Source: JAGLOK01 sp963676355 (GTDB taxonomy: Bacteria > Bacillota > Clostridia > Christensenellales > UMGS416). Taken from it: a DNA stretch of 64,000 nucleotides. The notes beneath the pieces were generated by a model, which did no database searches, was not told where the DNA came from, and saw only the letters and a list, made by a program, of their open reading frames with translations. The position numbers were made by a program, and so were the translations under genes. This document shows positions 9,220 through 19,600 of the stretch, in pieces; within the stretch, counting starts at the first letter, position 1; every line of letters starts with the position of its first letter. The DNA lies in the NCBI GenBank assembly GCA_963676355.1, contig OY781093.1, positions 2,108,001 to 2,172,000 on the forward strand. Direction: 5' to 3'.

Positions 9220-11193
9220 TTATTTTCCTTCGGTAATATTATATTTTTCTTTCAATTCCATTATTTCATCGCGCAGCTTTGCCGCCGCTTCGAAATCCAA
9301 TGCTTGCGCACAGTCCAACATTGACTGTTCAAGGTCTTTAATTATATTAACGACATTATTAATGTCAACATCATATTCAGCATCTTCGGCTTCCTGTCTT
9401 GAAATTTCCAAGCTGTTTACAATGCGGCTGGAAATAGTCTTTGGCACAATGCCGTGCTTTTCGTTATAAGCTATTTGTTTTTCTCGACGCCTGTTAGTCT
9501 CATCAATTGCCGCCTTCATAGAGCCTGTTATTACGTCCGCATACATTATAACTCTGCTTTCTGCGTTCCTTGCGGCTCTGCCTACTGTCTGAATTAACGA
9601 AGTTGCAGAGCGTAGAAAACCTTCTTTATCTGCATCCAAAATTGCAACCATCGCAACTTCGGGTATATCTAGCCCTTCTCTTAAAAGGTTTATTCCTACA
9701 AGAACGTCAAACTCGCCCATACGAAGCATTTTGATTATTTCAATGCGTTCAAGTGTATCAACATCTGAGTGAAGATATCGCACTCTCACACCAAGATTCG
9801 TGAAATAATCTGTCAAGTTTTCGGCCATCTTTTTTGTAAGCGTTGTAACAAGGGTTCTGAATCCATTGTCTGTGTTCTGTCTTATCTCACCCAGCAAATC
9901 ATCCACTTGGCCTTTAACAGGCTTAATTATTATTTCAGGATCAACCAAACCTGTCGGGCGTATCACCTGCTCTACAACATTTCCGGCAAGCTCCATTTCA
10001 TATTTAGCAGGAGTTGCGCTAACATAAAGCGTCTGCCCTATGCGCTCTTTAAATTCATCAAACATTAAAGGCCTGTTATCATAGGCTGATGATAGTCTAA
10101 ATCCATACGAAACAAGAGAATCCTTTCTGGATTTATCTCCTGCATACATCGCGCCTATCTGAGAAACAGTCATATGGGATTCATCTATAAACAATAAGAA
10201 GTCATCAGGAAAATAATCAATCAGTGTAAATGACGGCTGGCCCGGAACACGCCCATCAAAATAGCGTGAATAATTTTCAATGCCACTGCAATATCCAATC
10301 TCTCTCATCATCTCAATATCATATCTTGTTCGCTGAGATAGCCTTTGAGCTTCAACAAGCTGATTATTTTCTTCAAAAGCTTTCACCTGCTCTGTCATGT
10401 CAGCTTCTATCTGTGCAATAGCATCTTCCATCTTTTCGGGCGATGTCGCATAATGCGATGCCGGGAAAATGGCAACATGTTTTAAAACCGATAGCACTCT
10501 TCCCGTTAAAGCATGTATTTCACTGATTTTTTCGATTTCATCTCCGAAAAATTCCACACGTATTGCTTTTTCGCTTTGGTTTGATTGAAATATTTCAACG
10601 ACATCGCCACGCACTCTGAAAGTACCACGCTGAAAATCTATATCATTTCTTTCATACCGTATCTCTACTAATCTGTTTATTACCTCTTCACGGCTTTTTT
10701 CCATTCCTGGACGCAATGAAATAGAAAGATCAAAATATTCTTTAGGATCACCCAGAGAGTAGATGCATGAAACACTGGCGATAACTATAACATCCCTGCG
10801 CTCCTGCAGTGATGAGGTTGCGCTATGTCGAAGTTTGTCTATTTCTTCATTTATCGATGAATCTTTTTCAATATAAGTATCAGATGACGGAATATAAGCT
10901 TCAGGTTGATAATAATCATAATAACTAACAAAGTACTCAACAGCATTTTCAGGAAAAAATTCTCTGAATTCATTACAAAGCTGAGCGGCTAATGTTTTAT
11001 TGTGGGCAATTACAAGCGCAGGTCTATTAAGTTGCGCAATAATGTTTGCCATTGTAAAAGTTTTTCCAGATCCCGTAACACCCAAAAGGACTTGATTTTT
11101 AAGCCCATCACGAAACCCTTCCACAAGTCCTTCGATAGCTTGTGGCTGATCTCCGGCAGGATTATACTTTGAAACTAGTTTAAAATCAGACAT
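9220..11193 (-). CDS. uvrB: UvrABC system protein B
   Basis: Helicase-like damage-verification subunit of excision repair. The 657 residues show Walker A GVTGSGKT (about 39-46), the beta-hairpin region YYDYYQPEAYIPSSDTYIEKD (family hallmark, quoted here in pieces: YYDYYQPEAY, then IPSSDTYIEK), FIDESH, helicase motif VGRAARN and the C-terminal UVR domain that contacts UvrC (LRDEIMELKEKYNI). The ATG at 11193 follows AAGGAGAGG. First gene of the repair operon, directly behind a LexA-type operator. Confidence 0.98.
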   Translation of the reverse strand: MSDFKLVSKYNPAGDQPQAIEGLVEGFRDGLKNQVLLGVTGSGKTFTMANIIAQLNRPALVIAHNKTLAAQLCNEFREFFPENAVEYFVSYYDYYQPEAYIPSSDTYIEKDSSINEEIDKLRHSATSSLQERRDVIVIASVSCIYSLGDPKEYFDLSISLRPGMEKSREEVINRLVEIRYERNDIDFQRGTFRVRGDVVEIFQSNQSEKAIRVEFFGDEIEKISEIHALTGRVLSVLKHVAIFPASHYATSPEKMEDAIAQIEADMTEQVKAFEENNQLVEAQRLSQRTRYDIEMMREIGYCSGIENYSRYFDGRVPGQPSFTLIDYFPDDFLLFIDESHMTVSQIGAMYAGDKSRKDSLVSYGFRLSSAYDNRPLMFDEFKERIGQTLYVSATPAKYEMELAGNVVEQVIRPTGLVDPEIIIKPVKGQVDDLLGEIRQNTDNGFRTLVTTLTKKMAENLTDYFTNLGVRVRYLHSDVDTLERIEIIKMLRMGEFDVLVGINLLREGLDIPEVAMVAILDADKEGFLRSATSLIQTVGRAARNAESRVIMYADVITGSMKAAIDETNRRREKQIAYNEKHGIVPKTISSRIVNSLEISRQEAEDAEYDVDINNVVNIIKDLEQSMLDCAQALDFEAAAKLRDEIMELKEKYNITEGK

Positions 11194-11213
11194 TAATACC
11201 TCTCCTTGTCGTT

Positions 11214-11241
11214 ATTATAGCACATATAGTCCCCTTTGCAA
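11214..11241 (-). promoter_or_regulatory. uvrBA promoter
   Basis: Minus-strand TTGCAA, 16-base spacer, TATAAT, leaving about 20 bases to the uvrB ATG, with room for the AAGGAGAGG site. Its -35 box overlaps the SOS box. Confidence 0.7.
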
Positions 11242-11252
11242 ACATATGTTCT
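11239..11252. promoter_or_regulatory. LexA (DinR-type) SOS box
   Basis: CAAACATATGTTCT matches the Gram-positive SOS box CGAACATATGTTCG at 12 of 14 positions, with an intact AAC-N4-GTT core. It overlaps the -35 of the uvrB promoter, so bound LexA would block RNA polymerase. The divergent ABC-transporter promoter lies about 60 bases away and is less likely to be affected. Confidence 0.8.
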
Positions 11253-11361
11253 GAAAATGAATTAATTTTGTATATTATTATAACACGAATTCATACTTTT
11301 TTAGTTGCATATTTGAAAACTTTATGATATTGTTAAATAAATCACAAAGATGAGGTGTATT

Positions 11362-12318
11362 ATGAAAAAAATTGGTTTACTATTACTTGTATTTATTTTG
11401 GCTTTTTCATTGTTTGCAGGATGCACAAAAGAAGAAACGCCAATAATTAAGGTAGCGACTCTTGCCGGCCCCACTGGCATGGGTATGACTAAAATGATCG
11501 ACGAGTTAGGCGACAAATATGAAGTGTCAATTCTAACTGCTCCGGATCAAATTGTTCCTAAGATAATTAGCAAAGAAGTTGATATTTGCGCTGTTCCCTC
11601 CAACCTTGCTTCAGTACTTTATAAAAAGACTGAAGGTCAAATTAAAGTGCTGTCTATTAACACCACAGGCGTTTTGTATATTGTAGAAAATGGTGATACA
11701 ATATCCTCTGTTGAAGATTTGCGCGGCAAAACCATCTATGCTTCTGGTCAAGGCGCTTCCCCCGAATATATCTTAAATCATATTCTTGAGGAAAACGGAC
11801 TTGTTCCAAATGAAGATGTAACTATCATATATGAGCAAGAGCATGCAGCACTTGCCAACATGACAGCAGCAGGTGAAATTGATATTGCTATTCTCCCTGA
11901 ACCATTCGTGTCCGTAGTTACTGCTAAGAACACAGATTTAAATGTTCAAATTGACATGAATTTGGAATGGCAAAAGATTCACGGCGAAGGCACAGTTATG
12001 CCAATGGGCGTTGCAATTGTTCAAAAAGATTTCCTCGAGAAATATCCTAAAGCCGTTGAAGACTTTATGAAAGATTATGAGGCTTCCGTTAACTTTGTAA
12101 ACGATGATAGCGAAGCTGCCGCTGCATTAATTGCAGAACAAGGTATTTTGCCTAGCGCCGGTGTTGCAAAAATGGCTATACCAAGAGCAGGCATTTCATT
12201 TATCGTAGATAATGAACTTGAAACTGTTCTCAATCAGTATCTTGAAGTATTATATGGATATAACCCAGCTTCTGTAGGAGGAGCTCTACCGGATGAAGAC
12301 TTCTATTACAAGAAATAA
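11362..12318 (+). CDS. ABC transporter substrate-binding lipoprotein (NMT1/TauT-like)
   Basis: 318-residue extracytoplasmic binding protein. The signal sequence ends in a lipobox, LFAGC, with the lipidated Cys near residue 21. The mature part has the two-lobe NMT1/SsuA/ThiY pattern (VATLAGPTGMGMTKM, LRGKTIYASGQGASPEYIL, DIAILPEPF). The ligand is unknown: there is no THI box or sulfur gene nearby. An ATG at 11350 also exists but overlaps the GAGGTG ribosome binding site, so 11362 is chosen. It overlaps the permease gene by 26 bases. Confidence 0.85.
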   Translation: MKKIGLLLLVFILAFSLFAGCTKEETPIIKVATLAGPTGMGMTKMIDELGDKYEVSILTAPDQIVPKIISKEVDICAVPSNLASVLYKKTEGQIKVLSINTTGVLYIVENGDTISSVEDLRGKTIYASGQGASPEYILNHILEENGLVPNEDVTIIYEQEHAALANMTAAGEIDIAILPEPFVSVVTAKNTDLNVQIDMNLEWQKIHGEGTVMPMGVAIVQKDFLEKYPKAVEDFMKDYEASVNFVNDDSEAAAALIAEQGILPSAGVAKMAIPRAGISFIVDNELETVLNQYLEVLYGYNPASVGGALPDEDFYYKK

Positions 12319-13045
12319 GAAAATTGTTGCCTCTGCCATTTGGATTATTATTTGGCAGCTAGTTAGCATGATAATAAATCAGCCGCTTTTTTTACCGTCT
12401 CCTTTTCAGACGGTAGCGGCTCTTTTTAATATAGCAAAAACAACAGAGTTTTATCTCTCTCTTGGTTCAACTCTTTTAAGGGTTTTATTAAGTCTATTTA
12501 TATCATCTGTAATTGGCATTAGTCTTGGAATATTAAGTGCAAGATACAACTTGCTTAAAATATTCCTTGAACCACTGGTATCTACAATAAAATCTGTACC
12601 TGTTATTTCGTTTATTATACTAATATTAGTATATGCACATTCCACTATGGTCCCGATTATTGTAAGTGTGCTTCTTTGCATTCCAATTATGTACACCAAC
12701 ACTCAAAAAGGAATGCTAACCATTGATAACGATTTAATTGAAATGGCTGAACTTCACAAAGTATCAAAAAAGAAAATACTCACTCACATAAAGATTCCCG
12801 CCATTTTACATTATATATTGTCAGCACTTATGATATGCATAGGCTTCACATGGAAGTCTGTAGTAACAGCCGAAGTGCTTAGTGCGCCGCTTCATTCAAT
12901 AGGCTTTAACTTATATCAGGCAAAAATATATATTGATATGCAAAGTGTATTTGCTTGGACTTTGGCAATTGTAATTTTGTCTATAGCAATAGAAAAAACA
13001 GCAGTTAATCTAATCAAAAACTCTAAGTGGAAAATAGGTGATTGA
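12293..13045 (+). CDS. ABC transporter permease (TauC/SsuC/ThiX-like)
   Basis: 250 residues with about six membrane segments. The segment EMAELHKVSKKKILTHIKIPAIL (cytoplasmic coupling loop, roughly residues 145-167, quoted here as EMAELHKVSKKK then ILTHIKIP) fits the EAA loop of binding-protein-dependent permeases. The N-terminal IIIWQLVSMIINQPLFLPSP is typical of this importer class. It lies between the binding protein and the ATPase and overlaps the former, so the three form one importer. The substrate is not identifiable. Confidence 0.85.
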   Translation: MKTSITRNKKIVASAIWIIIWQLVSMIINQPLFLPSPFQTVAALFNIAKTTEFYLSLGSTLLRVLLSLFISSVIGISLGILSARYNLLKIFLEPLVSTIKSVPVISFIILILVYAHSTMVPIIVSVLLCIPIMYTNTQKGMLTIDNDLIEMAELHKVSKKKILTHIKIPAILHYILSALMICIGFTWKSVVTAEVLSAPLHSIGFNLYQAKIYIDMQSVFAWTLAIVILSIAIEKTAVNLIKNSKWKIGD

Positions 13046-13046
13046 T

Positions 13047-13637
13047 ATGATAGAAATAAAAAGCATCACCAAAAGATATGATAGTAAACTAGTTCTTGAT
13101 AATTTAAGTCTAAAAATTAAAGAAAATTCTATAAATATTGTCAGTGGACCTTCTGGGTGCGGAAAAACTACCTTGTTTAACATCATAAGTGGTATAGACC
13201 TTAATTTTTCTGGAAGCATATCAGGCGTACCCAGTGAAGTAGCATATCTTTTTCAAGAAGACCGCCTTCTCCCCTATTTTACTGTGCTTGAAAATGTAAT
13301 GTTCACATTACCTGAAAGCATTGATTCAGAAAGTAGAATGAAGTTAGCAAAAAAATATTTAAAACTTTTAAAGCTAAATGACGATCTTTCATCCTTCCCA
13401 CACGAGCTTAGTGGTGGAATGAAGCGTAGGGTTGCGATAGCTCGTGCTCTAGCATTCCCGTGTGAGCTTCTTTTAATGGACGAACCATTTAATGGGCTTA
13501 ATCCGGAACTTAAAGATGAAGTTGTTAGCACTGTTTTTAAAAGCATGGAATCTATGCAAAAGACAGTTATTATCATTACTCACGATCAAATTCCTTTCCG
13601 TCACAGAAGTGACATTAATATGATAAAGCTTGCATAA
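13047..13637 (+). CDS. ABC transporter ATP-binding protein
   Basis: 196 residues from the ATG at 13047, short but complete for a compact NitT/TauT-type ATPase. Walker A GPSGCGKTT, Q-loop LFQEDRLLPY, signature LSGGM, Walker B LLLMDEP, D-loop FNGLNPE and H-loop THD are all present. A GTG at 13038 is possible, but AGGTG is spaced six bases from the ATG and overlaps the GTG. It begins one base after the permease stop. The C-terminal regulatory extension of longer relatives is absent. Confidence 0.88.
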   Translation: MIEIKSITKRYDSKLVLDNLSLKIKENSINIVSGPSGCGKTTLFNIISGIDLNFSGSISGVPSEVAYLFQEDRLLPYFTVLENVMFTLPESIDSESRMKLAKKYLKLLKLNDDLSSFPHELSGGMKRRVAIARALAFPCELLLMDEPFNGLNPELKDEVVSTVFKSMESMQKTVIIITHDQIPFRHRSDINMIKLA

Positions 13638-13699
13638 AATTTGCAAACAGCTTGATAATCATTAAAAAAAAATATATTATATCTTACGGAGCATATATT

Positions 13700-15103
13700 T
13701 TGAATGATTTTATAAAGAAAATAAGTTCAACCGCAACAAGTGGCGATGATTTTAATAAGATCACATACTACAAGCTACTTGTATTTTTTATACCTTTAGG
13801 AACATCAACTTTCTTAATATCTATATCAAACATGCTATTAAACAGATGTCTTGGGTATTTACCAAACTCAGAATTATATATATCTTCTTTCTCAGTTGCC
13901 CGCACACTGATGCTTCTTTTTATGTCACCTGTATCTGTAATATCGCTGGTTGTTACCACATTCATTCAAAATAAAGAAACATTTAAAAAAGTATCAAAGT
14001 TTGCAGTGGTAACTATAGTGCTGCTTCAAATATGGTTTGCTATTTTAAGCTTTTCTAATATCAGTAGAAATATTTTCAGCAATATGTATCATTTAGATGG
14101 ACAGCTTCTTGAAAATGCTTTGTTGTCTCTTAAAATAGTAAGCTTTTTGCCAATATTCTTTTTCATAAGAAACTTTTTTCTTGGAATATCCATTAAGCTA
14201 AGAAATATAAAGTTCGCAACTATAGGGTCATTTCTCAGGGTAACTCTGATATTAATATGTTCATTCATTATGCCTTGGTTGATTAAAACATTTAGAGTGG
14301 AATATTTACCCGGTATATTGTTATTTTTAATGATCTTCTTAGAGTCTTCAGTTTATGTATTGGGAGTTATTATAACAACAAAAGGCAGAGTATTATTAAA
14401 ACTTTTAGATACAATGCGCTCGCAAAACACGCTTTCAGAAAACAACTCTCTAAAATATATCAAGATTCTATACTTTTCTTTGCCACTTATACTATCCTAC
14501 TCAATGGGGCAACTACTTCCTAGCTTTTCGCAATCTGCTCTAGCATTAGGTGAAAACAAAGAAATTATACTAACAGTATATTCTGTATCATTGAGTTTGC
14601 TTAATATTATAGGCTCATTTAGTTTTCAGATACCTCAGTTAGTTGTAAACCATGATACCTTTAATCCTACTAACAAAAACAAGGTGCGAAACTTCTGTAT
14701 TTTTGTAGCACTATCAATGGTTTCTTTCATGCTTTTAATAGCATTCACCGGTATAGGCGATATCTTCCTCAAAAATATAATGAAGGTTTCAAGTTCTAGT
14801 CTGAAAATTGCGAAGCTGTGCTTAATGTTTGGAATTTTATATCCTGCATCAACTGTATTTATGTCATATAAAAGAGGAAAACTTATAAAAATAAGAAAGA
14901 CCACTTTTTTGGTCTTTGAAAGAGTAATTGGTACACTAATATCACTGATATTGTTTGCTGTCGTTCCGATAATAGCATGGCAGTTTGGAGCTGCCGCTGG
15001 AGTATTAACATTAACTGTAGCAAACTTTGCAACAGGAATGTTCACACATTTGATATTTAAACTAAGTGTTAAAAAAGATCCACAGCTTATAGGCTACTCA
15101 TAA
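13700..15103 (+). CDS. MATE-like multi-pass membrane protein
   Basis: 467 residues with about twelve hydrophobic segments arranged in two halves (first half begins YYKLLVFFIPLGTSTFL, second YIKILYFSLPLILSY), resembling MATE/MOP-superfamily exporters and flippases. No family-specific motif pins down a substrate. The start is uncertain. I chose TTG at 13700 because GGAG lies eight bases upstream. A TTG at 13652 would add 16 residues without a ribosome binding site. It follows the ABC ATPase by about 60 bases and may share its transcript. Its last 10 bases overlap the end of buk on the other strand. Confidence 0.6.
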   Translation: MNDFIKKISSTATSGDDFNKITYYKLLVFFIPLGTSTFLISISNMLLNRCLGYLPNSELYISSFSVARTLMLLFMSPVSVISLVVTTFIQNKETFKKVSKFAVVTIVLLQIWFAILSFSNISRNIFSNMYHLDGQLLENALLSLKIVSFLPIFFFIRNFFLGISIKLRNIKFATIGSFLRVTLILICSFIMPWLIKTFRVEYLPGILLFLMIFLESSVYVLGVIITTKGRVLLKLLDTMRSQNTLSENNSLKYIKILYFSLPLILSYSMGQLLPSFSQSALALGENKEIILTVYSVSLSLLNIIGSFSFQIPQLVVNHDTFNPTNKNKVRNFCIFVALSMVSFMLLIAFTGIGDIFLKNIMKVSSSSLKIAKLCLMFGILYPASTVFMSYKRGKLIKIRKTTFLVFERVIGTLISLILFAVVPIIAWQFGAAAGVLTLTVANFATGMFTHLIFKLSVKKDPQLIGYS

Positions 15104-16167
15104 TCCTTAAGCATTTCCTGACCGCTTAATACTCTATAAGCACCAGATGCAAGAGCTTCCATTTCTTTTTCACCCGGATATGTGATAACGGGAGCTATAA
15201 TATCCAGTCTTTGTTTTATTTCACCAGTCAATCTATTTGAATATGCAAGCCCGCCCGTTAACAAAATCGCTTCAACACGCCCTTCAAGAACAGCGATTAA
15301 AGCACCGATTTCTTTTGATATCTGATAAGCCATGGTTTCAAGCACCAAAGCTGCAAACTCATCGCCTTCCATAATCATTTTTTCACATTCTTTAAGATCA
15401 TTAGTGCCAAGATAGGCCATCATGCCGCCCTTGGTTGTTACAAGTTCTATCACTTCTTTTTCTGTGTAATTTCCTGAATAGCACATACGTATAAGTCCTA
15501 CAAGAGGAAGCGTGCCTGTTCTTTCAGGCGAAAACGCACCTTCACCATACAGCGCATCGTTAACATCCACTACCCTACCATATCTATGAGCCCCAATAGA
15601 TATGCCACCTCCCATGTGCGCTACAATGAGTCTTAAGTTTTCATAAACTTTGCCATTATCTTTTGCATAAAGGCGAGCAATAGCTTTTTGATTAAGTGCA
15701 TGAAAAGCACTCTTTCTTTCAATCCCAGGCATGCCTGTAAGCCTTGCTCTTGTATCCATTTCATCAACTACAACTGGATCAACCACATATGCTGGTATAT
15801 TTTCCTTTTTACCAATTTCATATGCCAGCATTCCACCTAACGCGCTGGCGTGAAGCTGTGCAACATTGCCTTTTAAATCATGATACATCATTTCATTTAC
15901 GGGATATGTGCCGCTAATCAGAGGTTTTATAAGCCCTCCCCTGCTGACGACTGCACTTATATCATTAAATTTAACATCCGTTGATTCAATAAAGTCATAT
16001 ATATACTTTTCTCTGAGGGGTTTTTGTTCCATAAGAGTGGCAAAAGCTGAAAGCTCATTCTTCTTATGTCTTACAACTTTTTGAACAATAAGTTCTTCAT
16101 TTTCAAAAATAGCTATTTTTGTTGAAGTTGAACCAGGATTTAATGCAAGTATTTTAAACTTATTCAT
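15094..16167 (-). CDS. buk: Butyrate kinase
   Basis: Interconverts butyryl-phosphate and butyrate with ATP formation, or acts on branched acyl phosphates. The 357 residues show the acetate/butyrate-kinase fold: LNPGSTSTKIAIF at the N terminus, SRGGLIKPLISGTYPV, VVDEMDTRARLTGMPGIERKS (as VVDEMDTRAR then LTGMPGIERKS), AHMGGGISIGAH and LLTGGLAYS. The ATG at 16167 has GGAGG five bases upstream. An ATG at 16179 overlaps that site. No phosphotransbutyrylase gene is adjacent. It overlaps the ACT-domain gene upstream by 8 bases. Confidence 0.95.
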   Translation of the reverse strand: MNKFKILALNPGSTSTKIAIFENEELIVQKVVRHKKNELSAFATLMEQKPLREKYIYDFIESTDVKFNDISAVVSRGGLIKPLISGTYPVNEMMYHDLKGNVAQLHASALGGMLAYEIGKKENIPAYVVDPVVVDEMDTRARLTGMPGIERKSAFHALNQKAIARLYAKDNGKVYENLRLIVAHMGGGISIGAHRYGRVVDVNDALYGEGAFSPERTGTLPLVGLIRMCYSGNYTEKEVIELVTTKGGMMAYLGTNDLKECEKMIMEGDEFAALVLETMAYQISKEIGALIAVLEGRVEAILLTGGLAYSNRLTGEIKQRLDIIAPVITYPGEKEMEALASGAYRVLSGQEMLKDYE

Positions 16168-16642
16168 CTTCTCCTCCATCAGATATCTTTAGTATAATCG
16201 AGCCTGTTCTTGCGATATCAACTTTCACCTGCTCTTTCAGCTCTTTAATGCAATCATTTACTGTTGCTCTATCGCCTGTTAATTCATAAATATTATCCTG
16301 AATATTTACTGCATTATATTTAGAAATTATATTATTGGATGCCTTGCATCCATGCTCAACAGAAAATACCACGTATTCTCTTTCCACAAATTTATCTTTA
16401 TCATATTTAGATAGGCTTCTGACACAGTTTAACGCCTCAATCCTTGAAATCACATCTTCTAATAGATAGTCATAGCATTCTATATTCATTGTAATTCTGG
16501 AATAATTCCTGTCAGTAGTTCTAGCAGCAGTGATGGATTTGATGTTACAGCCCTCACGTCTTACACCTGTGATAATTCTAGTTAAAACACCAACCTTATT
16601 GTCAGCCAAAATAGAAATAACATGTTCATCAGCTACTTTCAT
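16160..16642 (-). CDS. Acetolactate synthase small-subunit-like ACT protein
   Basis: 160 residues resembling IlvN/IlvH, the valine-sensing regulatory subunit of acetohydroxyacid synthase. The N-terminal ACT domain (about 1-75) has VGVLTRIITGVRREGCNIKSI and the SRITM strand. The second half begins EREYVVFSVEH, like the RELALIKV segment of IlvH. No catalytic subunit or other branched-chain gene is in the window. It sits between dnaE and buk and overlaps buk. It may serve a distant IlvB or a different sensing role with the acyl kinase. Confidence 0.75.
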   Translation of the reverse strand: MKVADEHVISILADNKVGVLTRIITGVRREGCNIKSITAARTTDRNYSRITMNIECYDYLLEDVISRIEALNCVRSLSKYDKDKFVEREYVVFSVEHGCKASNNIISKYNAVNIQDNIYELTGDRATVNDCIKELKEQVKVDIARTGSIILKISDGGEDE

Positions 16643-16650
16643 TTTTCACC

Positions 16651-19600
16651 TCATCTGATCACAATAGACTTTCTGTCAACTATCTGTTCTAAATGCTTTA
16701 AAAATTCATCCACTGGATCAACCCACAAACGCTTATCCAAGATATACTTCTTTCCTGACTTCTCGTCATAGATATATACAGCGCTGTTACCCGAATAACT
16801 TTTCAAGCAGTTTTTAACTTCATCAAGTTTATCTTCATTATATTCCTTGTTAATCTTTATATAAACTTTTTTATGCTCTTTTTCTATTAGTTCCTTGCTT
16901 TTTAAACTATTTTTGAGCTCCCAGATTTTTTCTGCAACCAATTTAGTGGCCTCACCTTCGCGACTGGATACTCGACCACGAACACCAATTATATTATCTG
17001 TGTTCAAAATAGCCGAATATTCTCTTAGCTGCCTCGGAAAAACTATTATTTCGATACTGCCAACCAAATCTTCAAGAGTAATAAACGCCATCATATCGTT
17101 GCTTCTTGTGGCTTTTGTTTGGCGCTCGGCAACTATGCCCGCAAGCTCCACAAACTGACCATCTTTTAAAATTTCATTGTCATTAACTTCAGCCTGCGGA
17201 TCTTGTTCATCATCTGGAGCAAACATTGAAGAATCTACTTTAAATCCATCTAAAAGTTCCTTATATTCCGACAATGGATGTCCTGTAATGTAAATGCCTG
17301 CCACTTCTTTTTCCATTGCAAGCATAATTCTTTCAGGGAATTCATCACATATTGGATATTCAGGCTTTGGTATTTGTATTGCAGCTCCTGTTGCAAACAA
17401 GCCAATCTGCCCTGAAATATTGCTGTTTTTGCTTTTATGAACTCCTTCAAGTGCTTTTTCATACACGTCCAAGAGCGCCGCTCTTGAAATTTTAGTACTG
17501 TCAAAACCACCAGCTTTAATTATACTCTCAACCATTCTTTTATTAATGATTTCTGACGCTCTGTCGCAAAAATCAAAAATATCTTCAAACTCTCCGCCTC
17601 TTTTTCGTTCTATGATAAGATTGCGAACTGCGCTTGAACCAACATTTTTTATCGCAGAAAGTGCAAATCTTATATTTTTGCCTTCAACAGTAAATTTCGA
17701 AAACGACCTATTTATATCAGGTGCGAGAAGTTCAATATTGTGCTTTCTGCAGTAATTTATATATCCTGCAATTTTTGTTGTATTACCCATAACAGAGTTC
17801 ATCAATGCAGCCATAAATTCCACAGGATAGTGAAGCTTTAAATATGCCGTTCTGTATGCTACAACAGCATATGCTGCTGCATGTGATTTATTGAAGGCAT
17901 AGTTTGCAAAATCCATCATGTCATCAAAGATTTTATTAGCAACTCTTTCTGGAACACCGTTTCTTACTGCGCCCTTTATTACGATTTCACCATCTTTATC
18001 CAAACCATTGACGAAATGCTTGCGTTCTTCTTCCATGACCTTGTGCTTTTTCTTTGACATTGCACGACGCACTAAATCGCTTCGTCCCCAAGAGTAGCCC
18101 GCAAGATCACGAACAATCTTCATAACCTGCTCTTGATACACCATGCAGCCATATGTGACCTCTAACGTATCCTTCATAAGTTCGTGGTCATAAACAGCTG
18201 AAGAAGGATCTCTTTTACCCTTAATATATTTAGGTATATACTCCATTGGGCCTGGACGATATAGTGAAATGCCAGCTATTATATCTTCAAAGCAATCAGG
18301 CTGCAGTTCTTTGAGGAAAGAGCGCATCCCGCTTCCTTCCAACTGGAAAACTCCATCCGTGTCACCATTTGCTATCATTTTATAAACATCTGCATCATCA
18401 AAATCAATGTCGTGAATCTCAATTTTTTCACCTGTATTCAATTCCACCAATTCAACAGTGTCATGGATCACAGTTAAAGTGCGAAGACCCAAGAAATCCA
18501 TCTTAAGAAGGCCCAGTTCTTCAATCGTTGTCATCGGAAATTGTGTTGTAACGACATCTCCATTTTTATTGAGCGGCACATATTCCACAACGGGCTTTTC
18601 AGATATTACAACACCGGCAGCATGAGTTGATGCATGCCTTGGCAAGCCTTCCACTTTGCGAGCCATTTCAATAAGCTTTTGCACATCATCATCAACTTCA
18701 TATAGTTCTTTTAGCTCATGGTTCATTGTAAGAGCTTTTTCAATTGTCATCTTAAGCTGCATTGGAATCATCTTGGCCACTTTGTCAACTTCACCATACC
18801 CCATTCCAAGGGCACGCCCAACATCGCGTATCGCGCCTCTTGCAGCCATAGTTCCAAAGGTTATAATCTGCGTTACGTGGTCTTCACCATATTTTTCAAT
18901 AACATAGTCTATAATTTCTTGTCGTCTCTCATAACAAAAGTCGATATCAAAGTCAGGCATTGATATACGCTCAGGATTTAAAAAACGCTCAAAAATCAAG
19001 TCATATTTTATTGGATCAACTTCAGTGATACCGAGGCTATATGCGCAAATAGAGCCTGCACCGCTTCCGCGTCCCGGGCCTACCTCTACGCCTATTTCAC
19101 GTGCATATCTGCAAAAATCCCATACAATAAGGAAATAGTCTACATATCCCATGTTGATAATGGTGTTTACTTCATAGTCTAATCTATCAACAAGCTCTTG
19201 TGTAATTGTAGAATATTTTTCTTCCAAACCTTGTCGTGCAAGCCTTTTTAGATATTCCGCCTTGTCTGGTTCCTCAGTTTCAAACTCAGGAAAGTGAAAT
19301 GTGCCAAACTCAAGCTCTACATTGCATCTTTTTGCAATCTCTGAAGTGTTTGAAATAGCATCAGGTCTGTGAGGGAAGACATCCAACATCTCTTGTGCAC
19401 TCTTTAAATAAAACTCATCAGTTTCAAAGCGCATTCTATTTGGATCGTCCACCTGTGTTTGAGTTTGTACGCATAATAAAACATCGTGCGCCTTTGCATC
19501 CTCTTTTAAAGTGTAGTGCACATCGTTTGTTGCTGCAATTTTCACTCCAATTTCATCTGCAAGCTTTATTAAATCAGGATTTGACTGCTTTTGCTCCATA

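Noticed and set aside
11253..11349. TPP riboswitch for the NMT1-type transporter
   Set aside because: No THI-box core (CUGAGA...) is present and the leader is too short for a TPP aptamer.
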